From NCBI GenBank assembly GCA_947626465.1, contig CANQSI010000008.1:1-21568 (forward strand): a stretch of 21,568 nt of DNA, in the 5' to 3' direction. Under the pieces are notes generated by a model. The model worked only from the letters and a program-made list of their open reading frames with translations. It made no database searches and had not been told where the DNA came from. Every line of letters starts with the position of its first letter. The stretch's first letter is position 1. Positions 1 through 7,122 of this stretch are shown piece after piece. Position numbers and translations under genes: made by a program. The stretch comes from an uncultured Atopobiaceae bacterium (lineage in GTDB: Bacteria > Actinomycetota > Coriobacteriia > Coriobacteriales > Atopobiaceae).

Positions 1-1682
1 GCGACCTTCGTCGCCCGCTCGAGGTCGTTCGAGGCGCCGGTGGTGATGTCGTCGCAGAAGAGCTCCTCGGCCGTGCGCCCGCCGAGCAGCACCGCGATGC
101 TGTCGAGCATGGCGCTCCTGCTCTCGAGGAAGCGGTCCTCCTCGGGAAGCGAGAGCGTGTAGCCAAGCGCCTGGCCTCGGGCGATGATCGAGATCTTGTG
201 CACGGGGTCGGCGTCTTCGAGCACGTGCCCCACGAGCGCGTGGCCGCTCTCGTGGAAGGCGATCGTCTTGCGTTCCTTCTCGGTGATCACGCGGCTCCTG
301 CGCTCGGGGCCGGCCACCACGCGCTCCATGGCCTCCTCGATCTCGGCCTGGCCGATGGTGGCGAGGTTCCTTCGCGCAGCGAGGATGGCGGCCTCGTTCA
401 TGAGGTTCATGAGGTCGGCGCCCGTGAAGCCCGGCGTGAGCTTCGCGAGTTCGGCGTAGGACACCTCGGGCGAGAGCGGCTTGTTGGCGCCGTGGACGCG
501 CAGGATCTTCTCGCGGCCCACGAGGTCGGGCCTATCGACCGTCACCTGCCTGTCGAAGCGGCCCGGACGCAGCAGCGCGGGGTCGAGCACGTCGGGGCGG
601 TTCGTGGCGGCGATGAGGATGACGGTTTCCTTCTCCTCGAAGCCGTCCATCTCCACGAGGAGCTGGTTCAGCGTCTGCTCGCGCTCGTCGTGCCCGCCGC
701 CGAGGCCCGCGCCCCTCTGGCGGCCGACCGCGTCGATCTCGTCGATGAAGATGATGGCGGGGGCCTGCGCCTTCGCCTGCTTGAAGAGGTCGCGCACGCG
801 GCTCGCGCCCACGCCCACGAACATCTCCACGAAGTCCGAGCCCGAGATGGAGAAGAAGGGCACGCCCGCCTCGCCGGCCACGGCCTTCGCGAGGAGCGTC
901 TTGCCGGTGCCAGGAGGCCCCACGAGGAGCACGCCGTGCGGGATCTTCGCGCCGAGGCGGCGGAAGCGCTCGGGCTCGGCGAGGAAGTCGCGCACCTCGC
1001 GCAGCTCCTCCACTGCCTCGTCGATGCCCGCGACGTCGTCGAACGTCACGTTCGGGCGCGTGGCCTCACTCGTCTGCGCCTTCGTCTTGCCGAACTGCAT
1101 GGCGTTGCTGTTCTGGTTCTGCATGCGGCTCATGAAGTACACCATCACGCCCACGAGCAGGAGCGTGGGGATGAGCGAGAAGAGAAGCGAGCTCAGGAAG
1201 TCGCCATCGGAGGTGTCCACCACGTAGGTGACGGTGGGGTGCTTCGCCATGAGCTCGTCGAGGCTGTCGGTGCCCGCGTAGGTGCTCGTGTAGTAGACGG
1301 GCGCCTCGCCGGCCTCCTTCGCCTCGTCATTCACCCACACCGTGCCCTCGAGCGCGCCGGTTTCCGTGTGGAAGGTCACGGACTGCACGAGCCCCTGCTC
1401 CACGGCGAGCGTGAACTCGTTCGTGGGGATGTTGATGGTGGTGGCGCGGTTCTGCGTGGTGGGGCCGGTGAACGACCAGAAGAGGTAGACGGCGCAGATG
1501 ACGGCGATCACGAGGTAGATGATGGTGGCGCGCCCGCTCGGCCGCTGCCCGCCCTTGGGGTCTGTGGGGCCTGCGGGCCCGAGGGGGCCGCCGTTCGAGC
1601 CGTGGTTGTCGCGATGGTTGTCGAAGCCGCTCGGCCTCGGCGGACGCGAGCCGTCGTCTGAGAAGCGTGTGAACTTAGCCAT
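1..1682 (-). CDS. ftsH: ATP-dependent zinc metalloprotease FtsH (3' end cut by window edge)
   Basis: Membrane-anchored AAA+ protease that degrades misfolded and regulatory membrane and cytosolic proteins as a hexamer. 560 codons are visible and the C-terminus lies beyond the left edge. Reading from ATG 1682: a Gly/Pro/Asn-rich segment (residues 1-52), TM1 about 53-71, an extracytoplasmic domain, and TM2 about 163-183. Then come Walker A GPPGTGKT (255-262), Walker B IIFIDEID (310-317), the second region of homology ending RPGRFDRQ, and the zinc site HESGH (477-481). The motif SNDLERAT near residue 551 supplies the third zinc ligand. An AGGG lies 7 nt before the start. It is 24 bp downstream of hpt, in the common tilS-hpt-ftsH order. 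The odd point is the roughly 50-residue stretch before TM1; most FtsH proteins start almost directly with TM1. Confidence 0.97.
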   Translation of the reverse strand, partial: MAKFTRFSDDGSRPPRPSGFDNHRDNHGSNGGPLGPAGPTDPKGGQRPSGRATIIYLVIAVICAVYLFWSFTGPTTQNRATTINIPTNEFTLAVEQGLVQSVTFHTETGALEGTVWVNDEAKEAGEAPVYYTSTYAGTDSLDELMAKHPTVTYVVDTSDGDFLSSLLFSLIPTLLLVGVMVYFMSRMQNQNSNAMQFGKTKAQTSEATRPNVTFDDVAGIDEAVEELREVRDFLAEPERFRRLGAKIPHGVLLVGPPGTGKTLLAKAVAGEAGVPFFSISGSDFVEMFVGVGASRVRDLFKQAKAQAPAIIFIDEIDAVGRQRGAGLGGGHDEREQTLNQLLVEMDGFEEKETVILIAATNRPDVLDPALLRPGRFDRQVTVDRPDLVGREKILRVHGANKPLSPEVSYAELAKLTPGFTGADLMNLMNEAAILAARRNLATIGQAEIEEAMERVVAGPERRSRVITEKERKTIAFHESGHALVGHVLEDADPVHKISIIARGQALGYTLSLPEEDRFLESRSAMLDSIAVLLGGRTAEELFCDDITTGASNDLERATKV

Positions 1683-1706
1683 GATCGTGCCCTGGGGTCG
1701 AAGCTG

Positions 1707-2273
1707 CTACGAATACACCTCGGGCTTCAAGATCCCGAGGTAGGGAAGGTTGCGATAGCGCTCGGCGTAATCGAGGCCGTAGCCCACGATGAAGGCATCG
1801 GGCACGTGCGCGCCCACGTAGCGCGGGCGCACGGCGCTCCTCTGGCCCGGCACGTCCTTCACGAGGAAGGCCGCGATCTCGACGGAGCGCGGCCCACGGC
1901 TCTCGAGGTTCTTGATGAGGTAGTTCAAGGTGATGCCCGTGTCGAGGATGTCCTCCACGATCACGATGTCGCGGCCCTCGATCGGCGTGTCGAGGTCCTT
2001 CAGGATCCGCACCACGCCCGAGCTCCTCGCGGCCGAGCCGTAGCTCGAGACCGCCATGAAGTCGATCTCCATCGGGCATTCGATGGCGCGGATGAGGTCG
2101 GCGAAGAACACGACGGCGCCGCGCAGGATGGCGATGCAGAGCGGGTTCTGCCCGCGATAGTCCTCGGTGATCTCGGCGCCCATGCGCTCCACGATGCCCA
2201 AGATGTCAGCCTCGCAGAGAAGCACGCGCTCGATATCCTCGTGGCAAGCGGTCACGCCATCTTGGCAATCCAT
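1707..2273 (-). CDS. hpt: Hypoxanthine(-guanine) phosphoribosyltransferase
   Basis: Cytosolic purine-salvage enzyme converting hypoxanthine or guanine plus PRPP to IMP or GMP. The 188-residue protein has the PRPP-binding loop VEDILDTG (106-113), the upstream acidic-rich strand after LKDLDTPIEG, and the C-terminal RNLPYLG typical of bacterial HPRTs. I chose ATG 2273 because AGGAG sits 5 nt upstream and the length then matches the family (about 180). A longer in-frame version starts at GTG 2339, overlapping the tilS stop as GTGA, and would add 22 residues without family character. It lies directly after tilS and 24 bp before ftsH, so one transcript is likely. Confidence 0.95.
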   Translation of the reverse strand: MDCQDGVTACHEDIERVLLCEADILGIVERMGAEITEDYRGQNPLCIAILRGAVVFFADLIRAIECPMEIDFMAVSSYGSAARSSGVVRILKDLDTPIEGRDIVIVEDILDTGITLNYLIKNLESRGPRSVEIAAFLVKDVPGQRSAVRPRYVGAHVPDAFIVGYGLDYAERYRNLPYLGILKPEVYS

Positions 2274-2277
2274 CAAA

Positions 2278-2285
2278 GCTCCTCT
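2278..2285 (-). promoter_or_regulatory. Ribosome binding site that decides the hpt start
   Basis: On the minus strand AGAGGAGC ends 4-5 nt before ATG 2273, an ideal Shine-Dalgarno match. It favours this start over the GTG at 2339 that overlaps the tilS stop codon. Confidence 0.7.
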
Positions 2286-2335
2286 TGAAGGGCCCAGAGC
2301 CGCATGCGGACTTTGCACGCGGCGCACGGCGGCAT

Positions 2336-3886
2336 TCACCCGAGCGTCAATAGTACCAACGTGGCCGTGGCGGACGTCACACGAACCCTTTCATCGGCGC
2401 GAATACCGGCCACCCACACGATCTCTCCCTTGGGCGCGCGGCGCACCACCGGCACGCGGGCACGCTCGCGGGCGGGCACGCCGGCATCGGCGAGGAGATC
2501 GGAGAGGCGCTTCGAGCGCCCATCCATCCCGAGGGGGCAGAGCACCTCGCCCGCCTCGGGCGGCCCCACCCAGAGGCGCGCACCGGGGTCTTTGGGCGAG
2601 AGGCCGCAGGCATCGGCATCGAGCATCACCGCACGACCCTCCTGCTCGACACCGAAGGTGCGCGCCGCCGCCACCACGTCGGAAGCGTGGGCGGTGCGTT
2701 GGAAGCGCGCCTCGAGCGTGGCGTGGGGGCTCTCGAGCTCGCGCTCGTCCTCGAGAAACGCGTTCGGCACGAGAGGCCCGAGCACGAGGCGCCCCGGAAC
2801 GGAGAGCCAGCCGGAGGCGAGCGCCTCCTGGGCGCGGCGTGCGCGGATGATGAGCACGCCGCGATCGGCCGCCACGTCCACGCCAAGGGGGGTGGTGAGG
2901 GAGCCGGCGCCCTCGGCCACGAGCTCGAGCACGCGGTTTACGTGGCGCGCCTCGAGCCTCGCTGCGGGCTCCGCCGCAAGGATCGCCTGCCGCACCACGC
3001 GCCGCGCGATGGCCACGTCCTCGAGGGAGAGCGCGGCGGCGTCGAGGAGCCGATAGCCATCCCCCGCCTCGATGGAGAGGCGCCGAAGCGCTTGCTGCGC
3101 AAGGCCCGTGAGGTAGGAGTCCTCGTCTCCGAGCAAATCGCAGGTGGAGGAGAGCGCCTCCACGAGCTTGGGGTTGCGCGCCTTCGCCGGTGGCACGAGC
3201 TCTTGCCGCACGTAGTTCCTAAGGAAGCGCTCGTCGGTGTTCGTGGAGTCCTCGCGCCAGATGATCCCGTGCATGCGGAGGACTTCGCAGAGCTCCTCGT
3301 GCGTGCGATCGAGGAGCGGTCGCACGATGCGATTGCGCCTGCGCGGGATGGAGGAGAGCCCCGAGGGGCCCGAGCCGCGAAGCGCGTTCATGAAGAACGT
3401 CTCCACGCGGTCGTCGGCGGTGTGGGCGGTGAGGATGCGCGCGTCGCCGGGCTTCAAGCCCGCTTCCGCCGAGAGCCGATTAGCGAGCTCCATCGCCGCC
3501 TCGTAGCGCACGTCGCGCGCCACGTCCTCGAAGCTCCTGCCATGGCTTTGCGCGGCGAGCGCGGGCACGTCCCTCGAGACGACCGTGCACGGGATGCCGA
3601 AGCGCGCGGCAAGCTCGCGCACGAATTCCTCGTCCTCCTCGGCATCGATCGGACGCGCGTGGTGGTTCACGTGGAGCACGTGGAGGCGCTCGCGCCCGAT
3701 GCGCGCGTTGCCGCGACCATCCTCGATGTCGAGCGTGGAGGTGGCGGCGAAGAGGAGGAGCGCCGAGCTATCGGCGCCCCCGGAGACCATGAGGACCACG
3801 GGCGCCCCGTGCGCCGCGCTCCCCACGCCGCTCGCCCGCTCGAAGGGCGAACCTTGGTGCCCGAAACGTCTCGCCACGCTCGTCAT
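2336..3886 (-). CDS. tilS: tRNA(Ile)-lysidine synthetase
   Basis: Converts C34 of the CAU-anticodon tRNA-Ile to lysidine using ATP and lysine, so that it reads AUA. The 516-residue protein carries the PP-loop motif SGGADS (35-40) of N-type ATP pyrophosphatases, followed by the catalytic-domain pattern with HVNHHAR and LTAHTADDRVETF. A C-terminal region holds the TilS-specific domains. It is longer than the E. coli enzyme (about 430). ATG 3886 is preceded by a purine-rich GGGGAGG. It heads the tilS-hpt-ftsH run and is divergent from the metallo-hydrolase gene at 4017. Confidence 0.95.
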   Translation of the reverse strand: MTSVARRFGHQGSPFERASGVGSAAHGAPVVLMVSGGADSSALLLFAATSTLDIEDGRGNARIGRERLHVLHVNHHARPIDAEEDEEFVRELAARFGIPCTVVSRDVPALAAQSHGRSFEDVARDVRYEAAMELANRLSAEAGLKPGDARILTAHTADDRVETFFMNALRGSGPSGLSSIPRRRNRIVRPLLDRTHEELCEVLRMHGIIWREDSTNTDERFLRNYVRQELVPPAKARNPKLVEALSSTCDLLGDEDSYLTGLAQQALRRLSIEAGDGYRLLDAAALSLEDVAIARRVVRQAILAAEPAARLEARHVNRVLELVAEGAGSLTTPLGVDVAADRGVLIIRARRAQEALASGWLSVPGRLVLGPLVPNAFLEDERELESPHATLEARFQRTAHASDVVAAARTFGVEQEGRAVMLDADACGLSPKDPGARLWVGPPEAGEVLCPLGMDGRSKRLSDLLADAGVPARERARVPVVRRAPKGEIVWVAGIRADERVRVTSATATLVLLTLG

Positions 3887-3907
3887 AGCCCTCGCCTCCC
3901 CTCTTCC

Positions 3908-3938
3908 TTAGACATCTTCCGCCACGAGGTACACACTA
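3908..3938 (+). promoter_or_regulatory. Weak candidate promoter for the metallo-hydrolase gene
   Basis: The 130-bp divergent gap between tilS and the hydrolase must hold promoters for both. On the plus strand TAGACA (3909-3914) lies about 17 bp before an AT-containing CACACT/TACACA run (3930-3937), a poor but best-available -35/-10 pair in GC-rich DNA. No convincing minus-strand hexamers were found. Confidence 0.25.
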
Positions 3939-4016
3939 CCCCCAAGCGCGCAGGCGATGCGCGTCCGCCGCGAAAACCGTGCCCCGCCGTTTCGGCACGT
4001 GCCCGAGAGGAGACCC

Positions 4017-4835
4017 ATGCCAGGCGTACTCACGCTCCACGTGCTCGGTTCCGGGTCGAAGGGCAATGCCGCCATCGTCGAGGGCCCCGAGGGAAGCGTG
4101 CTCGTGGACTGCGGGCTCGCGCGCCGCACCCTCCTCTCGCGTGCCGCCGAGCTTGGGGTGGACGCCGAGGGCGTGCAGCTCGTGCTCATCACCCACGAGC
4201 ACTCCGACCACATTCGCGGCCTCGAGGTGTGGCGCAAGCACTGGGAGGGCCCCATCTTGGCGAGCGGGGGCACGGCCACCTCGAGGCGGCTTTTGGACAT
4301 CGGCGTGGAGAAAGTGAAGGTGGGGGCGCGCTTCGAGGCCGCCGGCATGGCCATCACGACGATTGCCACGAGCCACGACACGCGGGAGCCCATGGGGCTC
4401 GTCTTCGACTGCCAGGGCGATCGCGTGGCCATCATCACCGACACGGGCGTCTTCCCCGAAGCAGCGCGCACCGTCGCGCGCGGTGCGCGCATCCTCGCAC
4501 TCGAGAGCAACCACGACGAGGGAATGCTCGCGGATGGGCCTTATCCTTGGGCCTTGAAGCAGCGGATCTTCTCCGAATACGGCCACCTTTCGAACGCCCA
4601 GGCAGCCGACGCGGCGGCTGAGATCGTCACCTCGGCCACCGAGACCGTGGTGCTCATGCACCTCTCCGAGGAGAACAACCTGCCCTCGCTCGCCGTGCGC
4701 GCGTGCGCGGCGCGCCTCGAGGCGAGCTCCGCAAACACCACCTTCACGCGCGCCATCCGCGAGCGCGAGGCGAAAGACGCCTTTCCACTTGAGATTGTCT
4801 GCGCCTCGCAGACGAAGCCGATGACGTTTTCCTGA
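4017..4835 (+). CDS. Metallo-beta-lactamase-fold hydrolase (YycJ/WalJ-like)
   Basis: 272-residue MBL-fold protein. It has the glycine-rich GSGSKGN start of the YycJ/WalJ subgroup (residues 11-17), the metal motif THEHSDH (59-65), a later histidine in TSHDT, and an ITDTG strand holding the expected bridging Asp. YycJ-type proteins are thought to act as 5'-3' DNA exonucleases in DNA repair; here that is by family resemblance only. ATG 4017 is chosen because AGGAG lies 4 nt upstream and the family N-terminus follows at once. An upstream in-frame ATG at 3957 would add 20 arginine/proline-rich residues. No WalRK-like genes are beside it. It is followed after 55 bp by the small membrane protein gene. 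Confidence 0.88.
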   Translation: MPGVLTLHVLGSGSKGNAAIVEGPEGSVLVDCGLARRTLLSRAAELGVDAEGVQLVLITHEHSDHIRGLEVWRKHWEGPILASGGTATSRRLLDIGVEKVKVGARFEAAGMAITTIATSHDTREPMGLVFDCQGDRVAIITDTGVFPEAARTVARGARILALESNHDEGMLADGPYPWALKQRIFSEYGHLSNAQAADAAAEIVTSATETVVLMHLSEENNLPSLAVRACAARLEASSANTTFTRAIREREAKDAFPLEIVCASQTKPMTFS

Positions 4836-4847
4836 GCGCTGAGCGCG

Positions 4848-4853
4848 TATCAT
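4848..4853 (+). promoter_or_regulatory. Candidate -10 element ahead of the 144-aa membrane protein
   Basis: TATCAT at 4848-4853 is a good -10 match in otherwise GC-rich DNA and sits about 38 bp before GTG 4891. No clear -35 hexamer is found 15-19 bp upstream, so read-through from 4017-4835 is equally possible. Confidence 0.28.
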
Positions 4854-4890
4854 CGAGCCCAAGGCTTGGAAACGCATTCAGGGAGGGCAC

Positions 4891-5325
4891 GTGGCGGCCT
4901 CCGATACCCCGCATACCCCGAACTCCCCCACGGGCGACGCACCCCGCACAGAAGACGACGCGACGTTTTCCGTGGGAGGGCGCGCGGCCTTCTCCCACGA
5001 GCCCAAACCCAGGAAGACGCAGCCTCCCGCGAGCGTGACGAGCGAGGACTTCGCCACTGCCGATTACGCCGAGAGCACGAACTACACCGCCAAGGGCGCG
5101 CCGCGCATGGCCGATGGCGGCTATCGCCGTTCGCGCTCGGGCGAGAAGAAGATGAAGGAGAACCTCCGCTACGGGCAGTACCTCGAGGTTCCCAAGGGCA
5201 AGCAGCCCATCTTCCAGCAATCGCGAAGCTCGAGGCGCACGGTGTTCGCCATCGCCGCCATCCTCGTGGCCGTGGCCGTGGTGCTCTTCTTCTGCTGGAT
5301 GTTCTTCTGGCGCTCCATGTCCTAG
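4891..5325 (+). CDS. Unrecognised small protein with one C-terminal membrane helix
   Basis: 144 residues; I do not recognise the family. Residues 1-110 are polar, probably disordered and rich in Asp, Thr, Ser and Pro, with a basic patch (SRSGEKKMKE, 82-90). A basic RSSRR is followed by a hydrophobic helix at about 118-140, ending RSMS. There is no signal peptide, so the likely topology is a tail-anchored or type II protein with the long N-terminal part in the cytosol. GTG 4891 has GGGAGGG 3 nt upstream, the best start in this frame. It is convergent with the PASTA protein gene 24 bp away. Codon use matches its neighbours, so it is probably a true lineage gene. Confidence 0.8.
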   Translation: MAASDTPHTPNSPTGDAPRTEDDATFSVGGRAAFSHEPKPRKTQPPASVTSEDFATADYAESTNYTAKGAPRMADGGYRRSRSGEKKMKENLRYGQYLEVPKGKQPIFQQSRSSRRTVFAIAAILVAVAVVLFFCWMFFWRSMS

Positions 5326-5329
5326 CGCT

Positions 5330-5345
5330 CGCACCGTGCGTTTTT
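5330..5345 (+). terminator. Weak possible terminator for the plus-strand gene
   Basis: CGCA-CCG-TGCG followed by TTTTT lies 5 bp after the stop of the 144-aa gene. The stem is only 4 bp, so this is a marginal intrinsic terminator; the gap to the convergent gene is just 24 bp. Confidence 0.3.
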
Positions 5346-5349
5346 GCGG

Positions 5350-7068
5350 CTAGACGATGCCGGCTCCCCTGAGCACGAGCGTCGCGGCCACCTCGGCGAG
5401 CGAACTGCCGTCGGCCTCCGGATCCACGCCCGCGTCGGCGAAGGCGCGCTCGAGGTCGTCGCTTCCGGCCATGCCGGCCATCGCCTTGACGCCCTTCTCG
5501 CCGCTGCCGAACGGTGCGCCCGCATCTTGCCAGATGACCACGTACCAGGTGTTCTCGCCCATCTTCGAGGCCTTGGCCACGTACGCGGCGCCCTCATGGG
5601 CGGCGTCCTCTGCGCCCTCGCCAGACGACGTGGTGGTGGCTTGGGAATCGGAGCGCAAGCCGCACGCGTTCATCACGCGCGTGATCGCGTCTTGCGTGAG
5701 CTCGAGCGTGCCATTTGCGCTCGTGAGCTCCACGCAGGCGCCGAGCGGGGCCTTCCCGTCGGCAAGCAGGTCTCGGGGGAAGAGCTGGAATCCGCTCGGG
5801 ATGGAGAACGGCATCGGCGAGAAGCCGATGGATTCGATGCGCAGGCCCTCCTTCTCGTCCTCGGCGTCGCCGCCAAAGCCGGCCGTCCACGCCATCTCGA
5901 AGGAGCCGTCCCCCTCCTTGGCGTAGGACACCGTGAAGCCCGCGCGCATGAGGAAGCTCGATATGTCCTCGGGCTTAAAGCGCAGGTATCCCGCGAGGTC
6001 GAAGGCACTCTCGGGGTAGGGAGATGAGACGCTCACCTCCACCGCCTGCCCCTCGCGAAGCTCCGTGCCGGCTGCGGGGTCGGTGGCCACGACCCTGCCC
6101 GCGTCCACGTCCTCGGAGGGCACGTAGGACACGTTCCCGGAGAGGCCGGCACGCTCGAGCGCGGCGAGCGCCGCATCCTCGGCGAGCCCGACGACGTCGG
6201 GCACCGTATAGGGCTGCGCCACGACGAGCGTGACCACGTCCTCCGCATTCACCTTCGTGCCCGCCACGGGCGAAACGGCGATCACCGTCCCCTTTTCCTC
6301 GGACGCGTTTTGGTACTCGAGGCGCAGCTGGTCGATTCCGGCGGCGGAGAGCTTGGCGCGCGCCTCCTCGAGCGAAAGGCCCTCAACGTCGGGCACGAGG
6401 CGCGAGATGCCCACGCCGATCTCCACGGTGCGGCCGAGGGCGATGCGGCGCCCAGCCTGCGGCTGCATGGAGACGACGGTCCCCGCGCCCTGATCCACCA
6501 CGACGGAGGAGACCTCCACCTCGAAGCCCGCCTCGGTGAGGGTGGCGGTGGCCTGCGCTTCGTCCATGCCCATCACGTCGGGCACGCTCACGCCGCCCCA
6601 GAGCTCGAGGCGCCAGCTCACGAACGCGATCACCACGGCGGCCACCACCACGGCCGCGATCGCCGCGAAGACGTAGGGTCGCTTCGAGCGCCGCTTTGGC
6701 ACGCCCTCGCCTGGACCTCCGGGGGCCTGCGGTGATGGAGCCGGTGCCGCGGATTGGTAGTAAGGCGGGGGTACTTCGACGTCGAGGCCATCGCCATCGA
6801 GGCCACGATCGTCGAGGTACTCCGCCTCATCGTCCGATTCGAGGAGTGTCGTCTCCCCGGGAAGCACCGTCTCCTCGCGGCGGCGCGCCACCCGCGTGGC
6901 GTCATTCGCCTGGGGCCGCGCGACCTCCGTGGGCTGATCGCCCGAGTAGCGCACGGTGCGCGTGGCGTCCGCGTCCTCGCGATCGAGCGCGTGGGAGATG
7001 ATCTGCCCGCAGCGATGGCAGAACGTCGAGTCGTCGGCAAGCTCGGCTCCGCACCTCGGACACTTCAT
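5350..7068 (-). CDS. Membrane protein: N-terminal zinc ribbon, one TM, three PASTA repeats, unknown C-terminal domain
   Basis: 572 residues from ATG 7068 (GAGGGG just upstream). Domain order: zinc ribbon CPRC...CHRC (Cys 3, 6, 17, 20); an acidic Thr/Arg-containing linker; a Pro-rich stretch (100-124); basic KRRSKR then TM about 132-151. Three PASTA repeats begin VPDVMG (162), VPDVEG (225) and VPDVVG (289), and a C-terminal region (about 350-572) follows that I do not recognise. PASTA domains bind peptidoglycan or muropeptides, so the C-terminal part should face outward and the zinc ribbon the cytosol. The layout resembles a PknB-type receptor with a zinc ribbon in place of the kinase; no kinase motifs are present. 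It follows nadE after 54 bp on the same strand. Confidence 0.9.
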   Translation of the reverse strand: MKCPRCGAELADDSTFCHRCGQIISHALDREDADATRTVRYSGDQPTEVARPQANDATRVARRREETVLPGETTLLESDDEAEYLDDRGLDGDGLDVEVPPPYYQSAAPAPSPQAPGGPGEGVPKRRSKRPYVFAAIAAVVVAAVVIAFVSWRLELWGGVSVPDVMGMDEAQATATLTEAGFEVEVSSVVVDQGAGTVVSMQPQAGRRIALGRTVEIGVGISRLVPDVEGLSLEEARAKLSAAGIDQLRLEYQNASEEKGTVIAVSPVAGTKVNAEDVVTLVVAQPYTVPDVVGLAEDAALAALERAGLSGNVSYVPSEDVDAGRVVATDPAAGTELREGQAVEVSVSSPYPESAFDLAGYLRFKPEDISSFLMRAGFTVSYAKEGDGSFEMAWTAGFGGDAEDEKEGLRIESIGFSPMPFSIPSGFQLFPRDLLADGKAPLGACVELTSANGTLELTQDAITRVMNACGLRSDSQATTTSSGEGAEDAAHEGAAYVAKASKMGENTWYVVIWQDAGAPFGSGEKGVKAMAGMAGSDDLERAFADAGVDPEADGSSLAEVAATLVLRGAGIV

Positions 7069-7122
7069 AGCCCCTCGCATTCGTCGCCGCACGTTGCGTG
7101 CGCACCCGCGCACTCGTCCATC

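Noticed and set aside
2274..2339. Longer hpt from GTG 2339 overlapping the tilS stop
   Set aside because: The 22 added residues do not belong to the family and the internal ATG has a near-perfect ribosome binding site; coupling remains possible but less likely.
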